Below are positions 1 through 12,552 of a DNA stretch of 64,000 nucleotides, one piece after another (positions within the stretch are counted from its first letter, which is position 1; each line of letters starts with the position of its first letter). The notes under the pieces were generated by a model. The model did not search any database, was not told the DNA's origin, and worked only from the letters and a program-made list of their open reading frames with translations. A program made the position numbers and the translations under genes. The stretch is from Gordionus sp. m RMFG-2023 (Eukaryota > Nematomorpha > Gordioida > Chordodea > Parachordodidae). The stretch covers positions 5,148,846 to 5,212,845 of the forward strand of contig NC_088779.1 of the NCBI RefSeq assembly GCF_954871325.1. The letters are read 5' to 3'.

Positions 1-753
1 TTTTCTCTGAAAATAAACATATTTTTTTATATTTCCATTTATAATTTATTATTCATTAGTTGTCTTCGTCTATTACAGTTTTTTAAGGTATAAAGGTAAT
101 AAAAAAAAGGTAATAATATTAAATAATTTTTTAAAAATTTTTTCATTTAAAATATAATAAATTTATTGAAAAAATTTTAATATACCTTTACATTATTTAT
201 TTATTATATACCTATATATTTATATATATATATATATATTATAAATCATATTAATAATTTGTTTTGAAAAATTATTTAAAAAAATATATATAAAATGTAA
301 AACTTATGAATTTGTTTCTTTCTTTTCTACGGTTCTTTTTCCCCCTTCCTTCCTTCATTTCTTTATTATTACCTTCTTTCTTTACATTCTTCCTTCCTTT
401 CATCCCTTTCCTTATTCCTTTTATTTCACATAACACGAATAAACCATTAAAATAGAAATTTAATCAAAAGGCTTTTTCGTGTATATTTTTTATATAACTC
501 AGGTGAAAGTTGGGATGAGAATTTTTTTTAATTATGAAAAAATTAAATTATATAAAAATAATAATAATAATAATAATAAAAATTGTTCTTTAACAATTCC
601 CGTAATTGCCTAACAATCATTTATACAAAAACGTTTAATTTGTAAAGCTAATAAATGTCGTTAAGGAAAAGGAAAAAATAAAAACAATTTTTTTTCTTTC
701 TTACAGTATATTTTGGCTATCATAATTTTTCTTCTCTCTTAAAACAATTCTAT

Positions 754-886
<133 letters not shown>

Positions 887-1398
887 AATCTCGTTAATGC
901 ATAAAAGAAAGTGATGTTATGAACCTCACGAATTCATTTTGAAAATTCCTTATTATCGCCCCAAAAAATTAGACTCCCATATTTCTTTCTATTATAAGAA
1001 ATAAATAAAAATTCACATGCAAACTAAACCTTCATATTTTATCTTGCCGAGCCATATAAATCAATTCAAAAATGGGGGCAGGGTTAGCACCTAAAAAAAA
1101 TATTTTTTTATCGGTCATGGGTTACTTTATTTGAATATTTACTGAAACGAGAATGATAATAATATATGAGTTATTTTTTACTTAACTTAGAAATAAATAT
1201 ATTTATTCCAATCAAAATCTTCTTGTTATGAATTCACTGCTAACAAATAAATGAAAATTTAGGGTCACGGTATGCACGGAGCTCTAACTCAATCTCTTAT
1301 TAACCCTTAAGTGTTTTTTCCTTCGGATTATATTTTAATATATATTTTTCTCCTTTATTAAGCAGAGAATTTTCTAACAGTAATAATAAGATTGGGCA

Positions 1399-1585
1399 TA
1401 GTGTTAACGGCTTATTCAATATTTAATTTAGAAAAATGTTATGCAAATCTTAAGATTTTGTTCATAGATGGCAAAAAAAAGTTTGAACCTTCTATAAACG
1501 AAATCTCGAGGCCTAAGGCAATATTTTTCTGGCTAAAAATATTTGAGTTAGCCGTTTTTAAAAGATAGGGCTCAAAAGAGACATT
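1399..1585 (+). repeat. MITE copy, TAGTGTTGTTAAAC family
   Basis: Starts with TAGTGTTAACGGC and holds the family core motifs GATTTTGTTCATAGATGG and ATCTCGAGGCC. It ends in a degraded GCCG-TTTTTAAAA-GGGCTC terminus. Six or more copies are recognisable in this window, some complete with both inverted ends. This one is somewhat decayed at its right end. Confidence 0.6.
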
Positions 1586-2324
1586 TAATTATACTATGCT
1601 GGAGGATGAAATCATTTCCATTTATTATTTTGGTCTTATTTTTTAGTTGAGTATAAATTACATTTTAGCCTCTTTCCCACTACTATTTATTATAATGGTA
1701 ATTCTTACTATCTAAGATAAATTACATTTAGAAAAGAATGTTGAAGTTATAAACTGATTCCCTGTAAAAAAAATGATTATAAACATAAAAGGTTAATAAT
1801 TAATTAATAATAATTTTTAAAAAACTCAACCTACTTAGTGGAATCTATATTTTTCGTCAATTATGGATAAGATAGGTATTAATTTTTTTTTTTCGCTAAG
1901 TCTGGCCAGATTAATATTTAAATTAATAAATCGTTGATTTACAATTAAAATTTAATTTTCAAAAACTTAGGATCACAAATCAGCAAACTCTCAGAAGAAC
2001 CTCGAGAGGGTTTTTTCTTCGTCAACGATTATCCATAGCGATCTTCAAAGCTAATTATATCAGTTTCAATGGTAGTCTTCTAGCCAAAGAGCTATTCTAG
2101 ACAACACTTATGTCCCTTTTTCATTTTCGTTTCCCTGCGTCACACCATCTCCGTTCTTTTTTTTATAGTTATTATTATATATTTTTCAAACATTTTTAAA
2201 TATATTAAAACATAAAATATTATATTTTCGTTTTTTTTTAATACTTTATAATATTTATTATTTGAAAATTGAAAATAAAGGATTTTTGAAAAAATTGAAA
2301 ATAGAACAAGTATATTTGTATTTA

Positions 2325-2552
2325 CGGCCCTGCCCGAATTTTATATTTTCAGGACCGGCCCGGATTTTTTTAAGATATATTATATTTATTTTTGATTTTT
2401 AGTAGCTAATAATGGCGATTTCAAATATTTGGTTTTAAAATATACAGCCCGGATATTTTTTTAAAAAAATTTCAGGCCCGGCCCAGGTATATTTAAAAAA
2501 ATTAAAATACGGCCCGGCCCATGTCCCCGGGCAGGGCCTGCAGATCTCTGAT
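2325..2552 (+). repeat. GC-rich hAT-type MITE, partial copy
   Basis: Several GGCCCGG-type islands sit in AT-rich DNA. The right terminus reads TGCAGATCTCTGATATA and matches the right end of the intact copy at 35397-35772. The left TIR is not clearly preserved. Confidence 0.55.
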
Positions 2553-2814
2553 ATATACAAATAGAAAGGAAGTATATTTGAATTTAGTAATTTTAAATAC
2601 AAATAACAAAATTAATTCGAAAATAAAAATTCTTGCTAATTTTTAAACACGATATTATTTACATAATTTTCAAAAAAATATATATTTTCATAAAAAAAAA
2701 CAATATTATTGCTATTCTAAAAAGTAACTAAAATCATTTATTTTTTTTAAAAAAAATACTTTTTGAAAATTCTTTGTGGTTATTTTTAGTATAATTATAT
2801 AAGACCTGATTAAA

Positions 2815-3640
2815 AAACTAAACCCATGCAACTTTCATATTGTGATTTTATTTTTAAATGAATTATGACTTTTATATATTTTATTTCAGTTCTCAACTAA
2901 CAAAATTATTATGGTCTTTGGCGGGCTTGAGAAAATTTTCCCAACAATATGGTTTTCGGATATTTACCTATCTCCAAGCTTGGGGAAAAAATTACAAAAT
3001 TATTATGGGTTGGCCAGGTTTGAGAAAAAAATTTTCAGGCCAATGTCTGGTCCATATTTAAAATTAAAAAATTTTCGAGCATATTTATTTTAAATTTTAC
3101 TCAATATGATTTCTATCACAAATTTAAATTTTATTCTAAATATAAAATTAAATTTAAGATATTGTTATTAAATTATAATAGAAATAAATGGAATATAAAA
3201 TTAAATTTAAGACATTCTTAAATAGAAATAAATGGCAAAATTTTATGATAGTTGCATGTGACTTGGTTTTTTGATCAGGCCTGGCTATGTCTGCAAAAAA
3301 AAATTTCAAGCCTATGTCTATCCCATATTTAAAAGTAAAAAATTTCCAAGCATCTCTATTTTAAATTTTATTCAATACGATTTCTATCACAAATTTAAAT
3401 TTTATTCTAAATATAAAATTAAATTTTTATTATTAAATTACAATAGAAATAAATGGCAAAATTTTGGGAAAGTTGCAGACGTGGTATTTTGATCAGGCCT
3501 AGCTGTGTCTGCAAAACAAAATTTTGAGGCCAATGTCTAGTCCATATTTAAAATTCAAAAATTTTGAAGAATCTCTATTTTTAATTTTACCCAATATGAT
3601 TCCTATCACAAATTTATACTTGATATTTCTAATACCCTTA
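2815..3640 (+). repeat. Tandem array, about 220-260 bp units, three copies
   Basis: Units begin near 3009, 3273 and 3492. Each carries a variant of GATCAGGCCTGGCTATGTCT, then GGCCAATGTCTGGTCCATAT, then a long A/T tract containing TTTCTATCACAAATTTA. The first unit is longer because of an extra internal duplication. Short open frames across the array arise from the repeat itself and are not genes. Confidence 0.75.
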
Positions 3641-3744
3641 ATGCTAACGGGTTACATTGCAACAATTTTACCTCTTTTTCTCCTAAATTTTAATACAAAG
3701 CATATTTCGTACCATATACACAAACCAACTAATTACCCCTCAAC

Positions 3745-3775
3745 CCCGTCATTCTTGACGCATTATTAGCTAGTG
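3745..3775 (-). repeat. Solo end of the CTAGCTGATAG mariner-type MITE
   Basis: The motif GTCATTCTTGACG followed by ATTATTAGCTAG matches the terminal sequence of the complete element at 26148-26618. No matching opposite end was found nearby, so this looks like a truncated copy. Confidence 0.5.
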
Positions 3776-3789
3776 TATATATATATATA

Positions 3790-6700
3790 TTTGTATTAAT
3801 ATACTTTTTTTAGACATTTATTTACAAATTATATACAAATACATTTTTTTTTCTTGAATTTCCTCAATCGTGTCTACCAATCAACGCATTAATCTTAGAA
3901 TTTGCAAAATATAATCCATACAGGGTTCTCATGTCAAAATTTTTAAATTTCCTGGCCTCTGGCCAGCAAGATTTCGGCTGTCCGCCGGATTGGGAGATAA
4001 GGTTATTTGATTCCCCCTTTACTTTCATAGTTATTACTTTGTCGTATTTAAACAAATCTGAATTGATTTATTATATTTTTCCAAATCGGTAATATTTTGT
4101 TCGTAGTTTTAATTTATTCCACTTTGTAGAGGATTTGTGCTTTATTTATTATATAAAAGTATATCCTTCATCGAGACCAAATTTTATCAAATAAGATCTT
4201 TTATTTATAAATAACGTAAAATATATTAATTTTATATATATAAATGCAAACCATCTTTACTTTCCAGTGCAAAAATTGGCAGGCATTTTTAGAGGTTCGA
4301 TTGAAATGAGGACGAATTATTTTTAACGGTGCAGGTTCGGTTAGGGTTAAGTAAATAATAACGGGTATAGGTACGTGGTGTAGGAACTTACATGATTGCA
4401 GATCATACCACTCGACCAACTTTAATTCAATCACCCAATTCTTCAAAACACATGACGATTATTTCAACATCAAAAGATAATTATATTCATGGCCATTTTA
4501 CCAGAATTGTAAAAGGTAAACAAGAGCCATAGGCGTAGCCAGATGGCAGAGGACAAGGAGAAATCCCCCTATTTTAGAAAATTTGCATGTTCACTTGAAG
4601 ATCATTTTAAACCAATAGAAATCCCCCCTATCTACCTGTTCCATAACCCTCTTCCCCCCCCCCTTATCCAAAAAAACTATACAATATATCACAATAAATT
4701 AGAATCTGAAAATAAATTAATTTTTAAAATAACGACTATATAATTCGAAATTTTTTTAGAAAAAAAAAGTGTAAACCCTTCAAATTATTTTTATTAAAAA
4801 TCTGACATGATTTAAGAACAAAAGATATAAAATGTTGGGCTTATGTCGTGATTTAGGATAAAACATATTTATCAAAAAAAAGAAGATCATATTCCAATAG
4901 GAAGAGAGAAAGTTCTTAAATTTTATTTGTTTAACTGTTGCAAATGATTTTGCTTTTATGAACAATAAAAATTAAAAAATTAAACATTTACTTTTTCTAA
5001 AAAAAAATTATTAATTGATTGATTTTAATTACATTTTTATATGCTAAAAATTTTATTTGCGCAAGAAATTTTAAAAATTGTGTAAGATTTTTGCTGAAGA
5101 GCTTGTTGAGGAAAAAATTGAAGAAGATTCCCATTGGTGGGATGGGATGAGCCTGGCTGGCAACCCCTGAATCCACCGAATGCCAAAGAGTGGACGGGAC
5201 ATTAATAACAGAATATTTAATTGCCATTCACTCATTATTAATCAATGCTTTATCATTTTTTTTTAAATATAAAAATGTTCATTTTGAAAAAGAAATATAA
5301 CCAATTTTTTTATAACAAGTTTCACTTTTTTTAAATGATATTTATTTTGATTTAAAAAATTATTAATATTTGTCACAATGTAAAAAAATAAAAATGATAA
5401 GTAATAGATAGATAGAAAATTATACAAAGGCAATAAAATATAAAAAGTTTATTAAAAACATAATTTTTAATAAAATTATAAGGGAAACAAAAAAACAAGA
5501 GGGGAATAGGTTCAATCACATCTATTTTTATTATATAATATATAAAATATAATTATGAACGATGATAATAAATAAATAAAGTTTTAGATAATTATCAAAA
5601 TTATTTTTTAAAAAAAATAAATATATATTGGCTTGTCGCAATTATTGCTATACACCTTTAAAACATATTTCGAAACGAATTCGATTGTCACATTAGTTTT
5701 TTTTTTTTAAATTTTTAATATAGATATATTATAATTTGCGATTTGTGAAATATTTTAATTCCAACCATATATATATAATTTTGAAATGATAGCCCTCCCA
5801 TCCCCTCACCTCTACTTATTTTATTATTTTTTAGAAAAAATTAATTACAAATATATATACATTCAATATGAAAGGAAATAAAAAGAAAAATATCTCTGTG
5901 TCAATTCTAAAGTTAACGTGAATTTCGCTTAGAATGAGGAGAGGAAGAATAGTTGATGGAATAAGGCGGGAGAGGGGAAATTCATTCAATTAATGTCAGT
6001 GTCTTACTTTGACATTTATTTTATTTGTTTTTTTTTTAAAAAATATAAAAATATTAAGGTAATAAATTATTTAATCTTTGTTTAATGTGATTTAATTTTT
6101 AAAAGATATATATATTATCTTACCAAATTATGTAGGTATCATAAAATTTTTAAAAAAATTTTAAAACCTATATGAAAAATTTTAAGGCATCTACCATCCC
6201 CTATTTTTTTTAGAAAACAATTAATTATTTATATTTATCTCAGGAATTCCGAACGGTAACGAGTATCGGTTCGGGTTTAGATACAAATAGCGATTCACGT
6301 TTCAAGTTAGGTTCGCGAAAAATATTAATATAGGTTCAGTTGAATATCACCCCCTGCCCTCCTTCATCTCTTTAACATGTATAAAGATGAAATATGATAA
6401 AATGTATCATTAAAACAATGATTTAACATTTGAATGATAACTGACAATTTATGTCGCTTTATAATTTTATTATGACTTATGATTATGAAATAATAATATC
6501 TACCTTTATAATAGGCTTATCAGGAATATCAAATATTTATAAAATATAGAGGAGAAGATACATATATAACCCATAACTAATATTGGGTATAAAAAAAATC
6601 AGATACGGTATTAAAAATTTGGTCCAGAATATTCGTACTCTAACCAACCCGAAACCCGTCCTGCTGGATTTTATATATATTCACTTTCGATGTTACTTTT

Positions 6701-8800
6701 TCTACATTAATATTATCAACAATAATTTGTCATATTAATAAATGTAAATGTTTTTCATTTTGCTCACTCAACAAATAATATGCTTCTTAAAAAAAAAAAA
6801 ATTTTTATAAGGGTAATTTTTATAATTTGACCGTGAAATTATTAACAATCGAAAGAGAGAGAGATCATACAAAAAAAAATGAGGTTTTATTTTATAATAA
6901 GATCAGAGGTTAAAAAAAACAGATGAAACATCAAAGAAGGACAAAATAAACGACGATTTTTATTTTTATATAATTTTTAATATCTATATATTATATAATA
7001 ATAATTAATATAATAAATATTTTTAACAAAAAACATGTGAATGATATATAGAGAGAGAAAGGGGAAGTAGAAAGCTATTTTTTAGGCCTAAATTTGTATA
7101 ACTTTCGTAAAATGAATAAATACCATTTCGTTTAACTTTAAACTTACACTTTCATAACATTGTTTAAAATAAATCGAAATGTCGGAATACATTTCCTTTT
7201 TTTTGTTTGAAGACATATAATAATTTATACTCACACTCAAAGATTCAAAGATTGTTAACGGTCCCTTTCCGCTACTATCATTCCAAAATGAGCTCCGGTT
7301 CCGCTACTGAGTTTTTAAGAGTAGCGCGTGCCCGTTCCAAATTTAAAAAATGGCGCTACCCTCTGATTTTAAAAAGTACACAAAGCATAATCATATATAT
7401 CCATATATCTTTTATCTATATAATTTTAAGGTCAATGAAAATAAATATACAATAATTTATTCTGCTAAACAGTAGTAAATTTTCTAAACTTAAAACTAGA
7501 AAGCAGCCACGCCTCTCGCCTAAAAACCTGTTTAAACAATACTAAGGAGCACTTGCGAAAAATAGGTATTTTAATAAAAATGCTTTTTAAATCGTTTATA
7601 ATTAACAAATAATATTTATTGTTATTGTATTGTCTGTTAGAAAAAAATTTTGTCTAGTACATTAACTTTCCTGATAATCAATTTATGCTAAATCATTTGA
7701 GAAGGTATTTTCGGGCGTAATTGTATGTACTTTTGTGTTTGGAATTTGTTTTCTTATAAAAATTAATTTATTCGTATTTTTTAATTATGTTTTTTTTTAG
7801 CCCTGCTTATCAAATTCCAAATTTAATTTGAATGGCAGCAATGCTGATGACAAATCTTAGGTTTTTAAAAAATATGTCATTTATTTTTTATAAAATTATA
7901 AACCTTTTTATTATCAGTGCCCGGCGTATAAGAGACTCTAACAAGAAATTAGTGAAAACCCTAAATATTAATAAAATAGAAGAAAAAATTCCGGGGGGGG
8001 GGGGATATCAGAATTCATCAATAATTCAGGGTAGTAATTTATTGGCCCATCCGGCTCGTTTTTTAGTCCAGCCTGTCCAGACGTTACCCAAGTCCAGGCG
8101 AGCTTGCAGACCTCTTATATTTACTCAATGAACAGCCGGGTCCTAAATAAATAGTTTCAATTCATGATAATTAGTTTTTTCCTATTCTAATATTATTATG
8201 ATAAGTTAGTTTTGCCGATGGATAAATATTTTGACCTGCAAGTTTTTCGCAAATTTTTAATTTAACTCACTCAATATTAACATTTATTTTTAAAAGAAAT
8301 ATAAAATTAAATACTTATTTTAAGTTAAATATGTAAGTAATGGACTTGTAATAATACATTAAATATAATGTTTAATCATTATAATTATAATGTATTATAA
8401 TAAAAATGGAACCTTTAATTATTGTATATTTCTAGAAGAATTAATTAGGTAAACATTGTAAAAACTACATATTATTACTTAACATTTTTAATATAACACT
8501 TTAAGCTTATGATAATATAACCATTTCTTGTAAAATTATTATAAGTTTATGACTAGTTTCGTTACCTTTTTTTTGTGTTCAATAAATATATCTAAGGAAA
8601 CTTATTTAGTTTTCACATTAATTGAATTTTAAATTGCTTGTTTGATTTATTAATTAAATGCATAATATATTTCTTTTAAAAGGCCATTTATGCTTTTAAA
8701 TATATTCAGGAAAAAAAATTCTAATGTTTCTTAATAATCATTAAAATATACAATTAAAATGTGACCCCCTATTAAAGATAACTATAAAATATAAATTTAA
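3790..8800. other. AT-rich stretch without a convincing gene
   Basis: Mostly A/T-rich sequence. A hAT-like terminus sits near 4517 (CATAGGCGTAGCCAGATGG) with a C-rich tract following at about 4655. A dispersed element with GGTTCGGG/AACCCGAAACCC ends spans about 6240-6670. A homopolymer G run lies at about 7991-8003. The GC-richer patch at 7255-7375 and a possible short exon near 5.1 kb are discussed under findings. No recognisable protein family is encoded. Confidence 0.5.
8040..8125 (+). repeat. Fragment of the GC-rich hAT-type MITE family
   Basis: GC islands (CCATCCGGCTCG, CCAGCCTGTCCAG) end in GCTTGCAGACCTCTTATA, a diverged form of the family terminus TGCAGATCTCTA. Only the right half is recognisable. 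Confidence 0.45.
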
Positions 8801-9189
8801 ATTATATTACAATTAATACAATTCTCATTTTGAACTTAGGCTGATGTTGATCCACCACCACCCCAAAATTTGACAATCTATATTATGCGGTCTATTTCCT
8901 GATCACAAAATTTAAAAAAAAAACATTTCAGATATATTTTTTTTATGACATTTTAGATTATTTTATTATCACTTATACAGTAATAAAAGATTTAAAATTA
9001 AATGTATGTTTGAATTTTAGCCGTATAATTTACTTAGTTCACTTAATTATTTAGAGAAACGGCAATTCCGGAATATTTTATTAAATTTATTTATTTTTTT
9101 GAGGATGGGAAGGTGTTTTGTGAGCAAATTGTTCATTTATTATGGATATGGTTGAGTCAGTTTTTGTTTATTTTTTATGTTTCTGATAG

Positions 9190-9309
9190 GGTAAGGGTAT
9201 TGCTATTAAAGTTTGTGGAAACATAGTTATGCAAGTGGAGTCCCTGATAAGAGATTTCCCAATATGTCCAGAAAATTTTGTGAGGCCGGTATCCGATGAA
9301 AGGTTGTAA
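9190..9309 (+). CDS. Candidate terminal exon of an unrecognised gene
   Basis: After a plausible acceptor (TTCTGATAG) a frame of 39 codons runs to TAA. It reads GKGIAIKVCG at its start, NIVMQVESLIRDFPICPENF in the middle and VRPVSDERL at its end. It is locally GC-richer than its surroundings and an AATAAA lies about 110 bp downstream, as expected for a last exon. I do not recognise the protein family. A possible short exon at 8840-8890 (ADVDPPPPQNLTIYIMR) after TGAACTTAG could belong to the same gene, but the phases were not shown to fit. Forty open codons could occur by chance, so this remains tentative. Confidence 0.3.
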   Translation, partial: GKGIAIKVCGNIVMQVESLIRDFPICPENFVRPVSDERL

Positions 9310-10817
9310 AGTTCTAAATAACCAGGAATTTGGGGATAGATATAACCATAAGATGGGAAAGTAGAAAATTCCCCACCACTTAGAAATTTCCTGTATAAAT
9401 ATCATTTTAAGCTATTAATAAATTTTCCCTTAGAAAATATATTGCTATAAAAAAATAACTTTAAGGAAAAATAAGTGTTAATATAAAATAACGAAAATAA
9501 ATTCAGAATTTTTAGTCATTTTTATATAATAAAAAATATGAAAACACAAAATTATTTTCATAAAATATAACATAGTCAAAGAAAGGTCTACAATTACAGA
9601 TAAAAGTTGTGCCTGAAATCCCCGTCTAATAGTTCCCCCTATATGATAATACTGGATACGTTTATAACTATATGTTTTTTTACAGAAATAAAACTATTTC
9701 GACCACATCAGATATTAATATATATAGTGCAATGCAATGTCCACATTGCATGAACTGGTAAATTGTAATTAAAGGAATTATGATCTTGGACTGTCGCAAT
9801 ACAATCCATATTCCATATGATGGCACAATAGTTTTTTTTTTTAAAACAAAAAATATTTATGGAATTTTAATTATTCATTCTTTTTTAAAAAAAAATAATT
9901 AATCTTGAAACTTTAATAATTTTTAATAATAATTTTTTTTTTCATTTAATCTATAATGACTTACTAAATATATTTCAATTTTATGTTAGGTATGTTTTTT
10001 TTGTGTTATAGTTGTTAGAACTAAATTATATCTAAGTCACGCCTGGAATAAGTTTATTTATAAAATCAATATCATTAATATTGTTTAAAAAAAAATAGGG
10101 ATATGTTATCAGAATAATTATCATCGATGGTATGTGGTCGCATGATTAAATTTATTAATGCTCACAAATTGAGCGTTTCAAACTCGTTGCTGCATTTCGA
10201 ATGGCCTCAAATTGGCAAAATTACCTTTTGGCGTTAGCAACTATTATAAAAAAATGCAAATAGGTTTGCTTCTTCGTTACGAAAATACATATAGAAATTG
10301 ACACTGTAATTCTACCTACCGAGAAGGGTTTAACTCTGTTGGCGGCTTCTCTATCCTTCGCTTTGTGATAATTATATAAAAATGTAATATAAATAACTTA
10401 CTTATATCTTATGAAGGAATATTTCGAAATTAAAGAAATAAAAAGGCAGACGCTAATATAATTTTCAAAAAATCCTTTTTTTTTAGAACTTATTTAAAAT
10501 TTTGAATAGACGATATTAATAAAAAGGCAACCTATTTTGAACAAGGGATGCGTTATGTTTTTTTTATTAAAAAATAATGGCAAAACTTAAACGTTCAATT
10601 TGTGGGCAGTATAATCCATTAAGGATAAACGCTGTATTATATGCAACGCAACTTTTTTTTTAAATTATTTTTGTTCCATAAATCTTAATTTAGAAGGATT
10701 ATTCATAAATATATATGGTAAATTTCATATCAAATCAACTTTAAAAAAAAAAATTGATCTTCAACCCTACTTCTTCAGATTTTTTTAAAAACTTTTGGTA
10801 TATTGGTAGTATATACT

Positions 10818-11192
10818 AGACGGCCAGACCCCTAACTGGGTCTGCCCAAATGGGTTTCGAGCCTCTATTTTTTAACAATAATTTTGGTTAGGGCTGTATT
10901 AGACCTAAATTTTTAAACATGATTATCATTATATTTTGTCAAATAAATTGATTTTAAAACTCTTGCAAGAAACAAGGGTGCTAATATTTTTTTATTTGTA
11001 GAATATCAAAAAAAAAAAATTAAATTTGTCTATATTTAAATAAATTCAAGGCAAATAATTTTTATTTAGGGTCGAACTTTTCGGGACAAATAAAAAATAA
11101 ATTGTTCGAGATAGAGTCGGGCATGGATAATTTATTTTAAAAAATTTCGCGCCGGGCCGCTTGAAAAATTAGACCCGAGGCAGATCACTAGT
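10818..11192 (+). repeat. GC-rich hAT-type MITE, diverged copy
   Basis: Left end CTAGACGGCCAGACCCC and right end GAGGCAGATCACTAG bracket about 370 bp of AT-rich filler with GC islands. Size and layout match the intact member at 35397-35772 (376 bp). The termini are diverged and no clean target duplication is visible. Confidence 0.5.
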
Positions 11193-11763
11193 AATATAAC
11201 TAAGATTTTAAAAAATGATATTTTACTTCCTTACATCACTTACTCTCTAAGGTATGGGGGTTTATAGAGCGGAAAAATGGTACTTATGTCTTAACATTAA
11301 CAATTCACGTGGTATACTATTTATTGGTTACTATTTTTTAAATAAAAATTTTAGGATAGCACTATTTTTATCGAAGTGTACTATTAATGTTCTCACTTTA
11401 TATATTATTTAAGAAAACACAAATCAATATACAAAATATAATATGCAAGAAAAACAAAAATACCATTATTTCCCACTACACTAAAAGTACATGTCCACTA
11501 AAACTCGAAAAATGAGTAATTCAAAATCGATTCGTTCAAATTTAATAATTTACTATTCTCATTCGATAGCGTAATTACGAATAGTTAAGTGTTCAATTCG
11601 TTCCGAAAAAATTGAGTACGAATAATTCAGTATTTGATTAGTTTTAGAATAAGCCTTACCAACTATTTTATGTTAAACAATGTTTCTGAAAAGTTTCGTG
11701 CGTTTTAAATGAATTTTAAGAAATAAGCATTTTTTTAGGACAAACTCTATATATATATTAAAC

Positions 11764-11958
11764 AACTGTTATTGAACGACTCGATTTCTAAAAAAACATA
11801 AAATCCCAATATTTCAGCCAAATCATGCAAGCTTAGAGATTTTTTTCATAGAAGACAGAAAGGTTTTAACATCTATTAACAAAATTTCGAGTGCGTGATA
11901 TTAATTTTGGCGAAAATAGTAATAAAATCGTCTAAATCGATAGGTTTAACGACACTAG
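11764..11958 (+). repeat. MITE copy, TAGTGTTGTTAAAC family
   Basis: The left arm ends GAACGACTCGATTT and the centre holds TTTTTTTCATAGAAGACAGA and AAATTTCGAG. The right end GGTTTAACGACACTAG is the family terminus in reverse orientation. About 195 bp, moderately diverged. Confidence 0.55.
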
Positions 11959-12552
11959 TTGTTGATACTAATATTTTAAATATTTAATAATTGCTTTGTT
12001 TTATATAGATTTATATAGTAAGAATATGATATAGTATTTAAAAGGCAATTTTGTTATATATTTTCGACACTTATAAAAAAATTATTAATTAATACTAATA
12101 GTAAGATGCTAATAATCTGTGAAGTTTACAAGTTAACATTTATGAAAGGCATAAATATAACAAAATATCTGCTTCGATTATCTCTAGTCAATCCAACTAA
12201 ACTAAAATGTTACTAGACTAGATAAATATTGATGACAATTAATAGTAAAAATTTCTCATTTTAAACGAAAATAATTATGATTAATAAACGAGCCAAAATT
12301 CTTGATCAAGGTATTCATTTATTTCGATACAAGGTTAAAAAAAATTTATATATATAAAATACAATTAATGAATCTTCAAACTATTCTTCTTATTATAAAA
12401 GGTTTAATAAAAGAAAACATTTAAAATTCCAATGTATCTCCGAATATAACTTTAACAATTGAAAACATGCCACAGCTCTTGCTGAAACATTACTATAAAA
12501 ATTTTGAATGAACTATACGATTTATATAGCATGAGTATATTATTGTGTGTAA

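Larger units (their letters stand above)
9310..12552. other. AT-rich gene-free stretch between 9.3 kb and the SMNDC1 3' end
   Basis: No coding exon was seen. Two dispersed repeats are recognisable (10818-11190 and 11764-11958). TTCGAAT-rich sequence at about 11500-11660 looks like another degraded element. The rest is A/T-rich DNA that includes the 3' flank of SMNDC1. Confidence 0.55.

Noticed and set aside
7207-7455. GC-richer patch with ATGAGCTCCGGTTCC and an 82-codon open frame
   Set aside because: Repeated CCGCTACT motifs and lack of splice sites or family similarity make a coding role unconvincing.
7832-8131. Plus-strand open frame of 99 codons
   Set aside because: Its second half is the GC-rich MITE fragment and a poly-G run; no protein resemblance.
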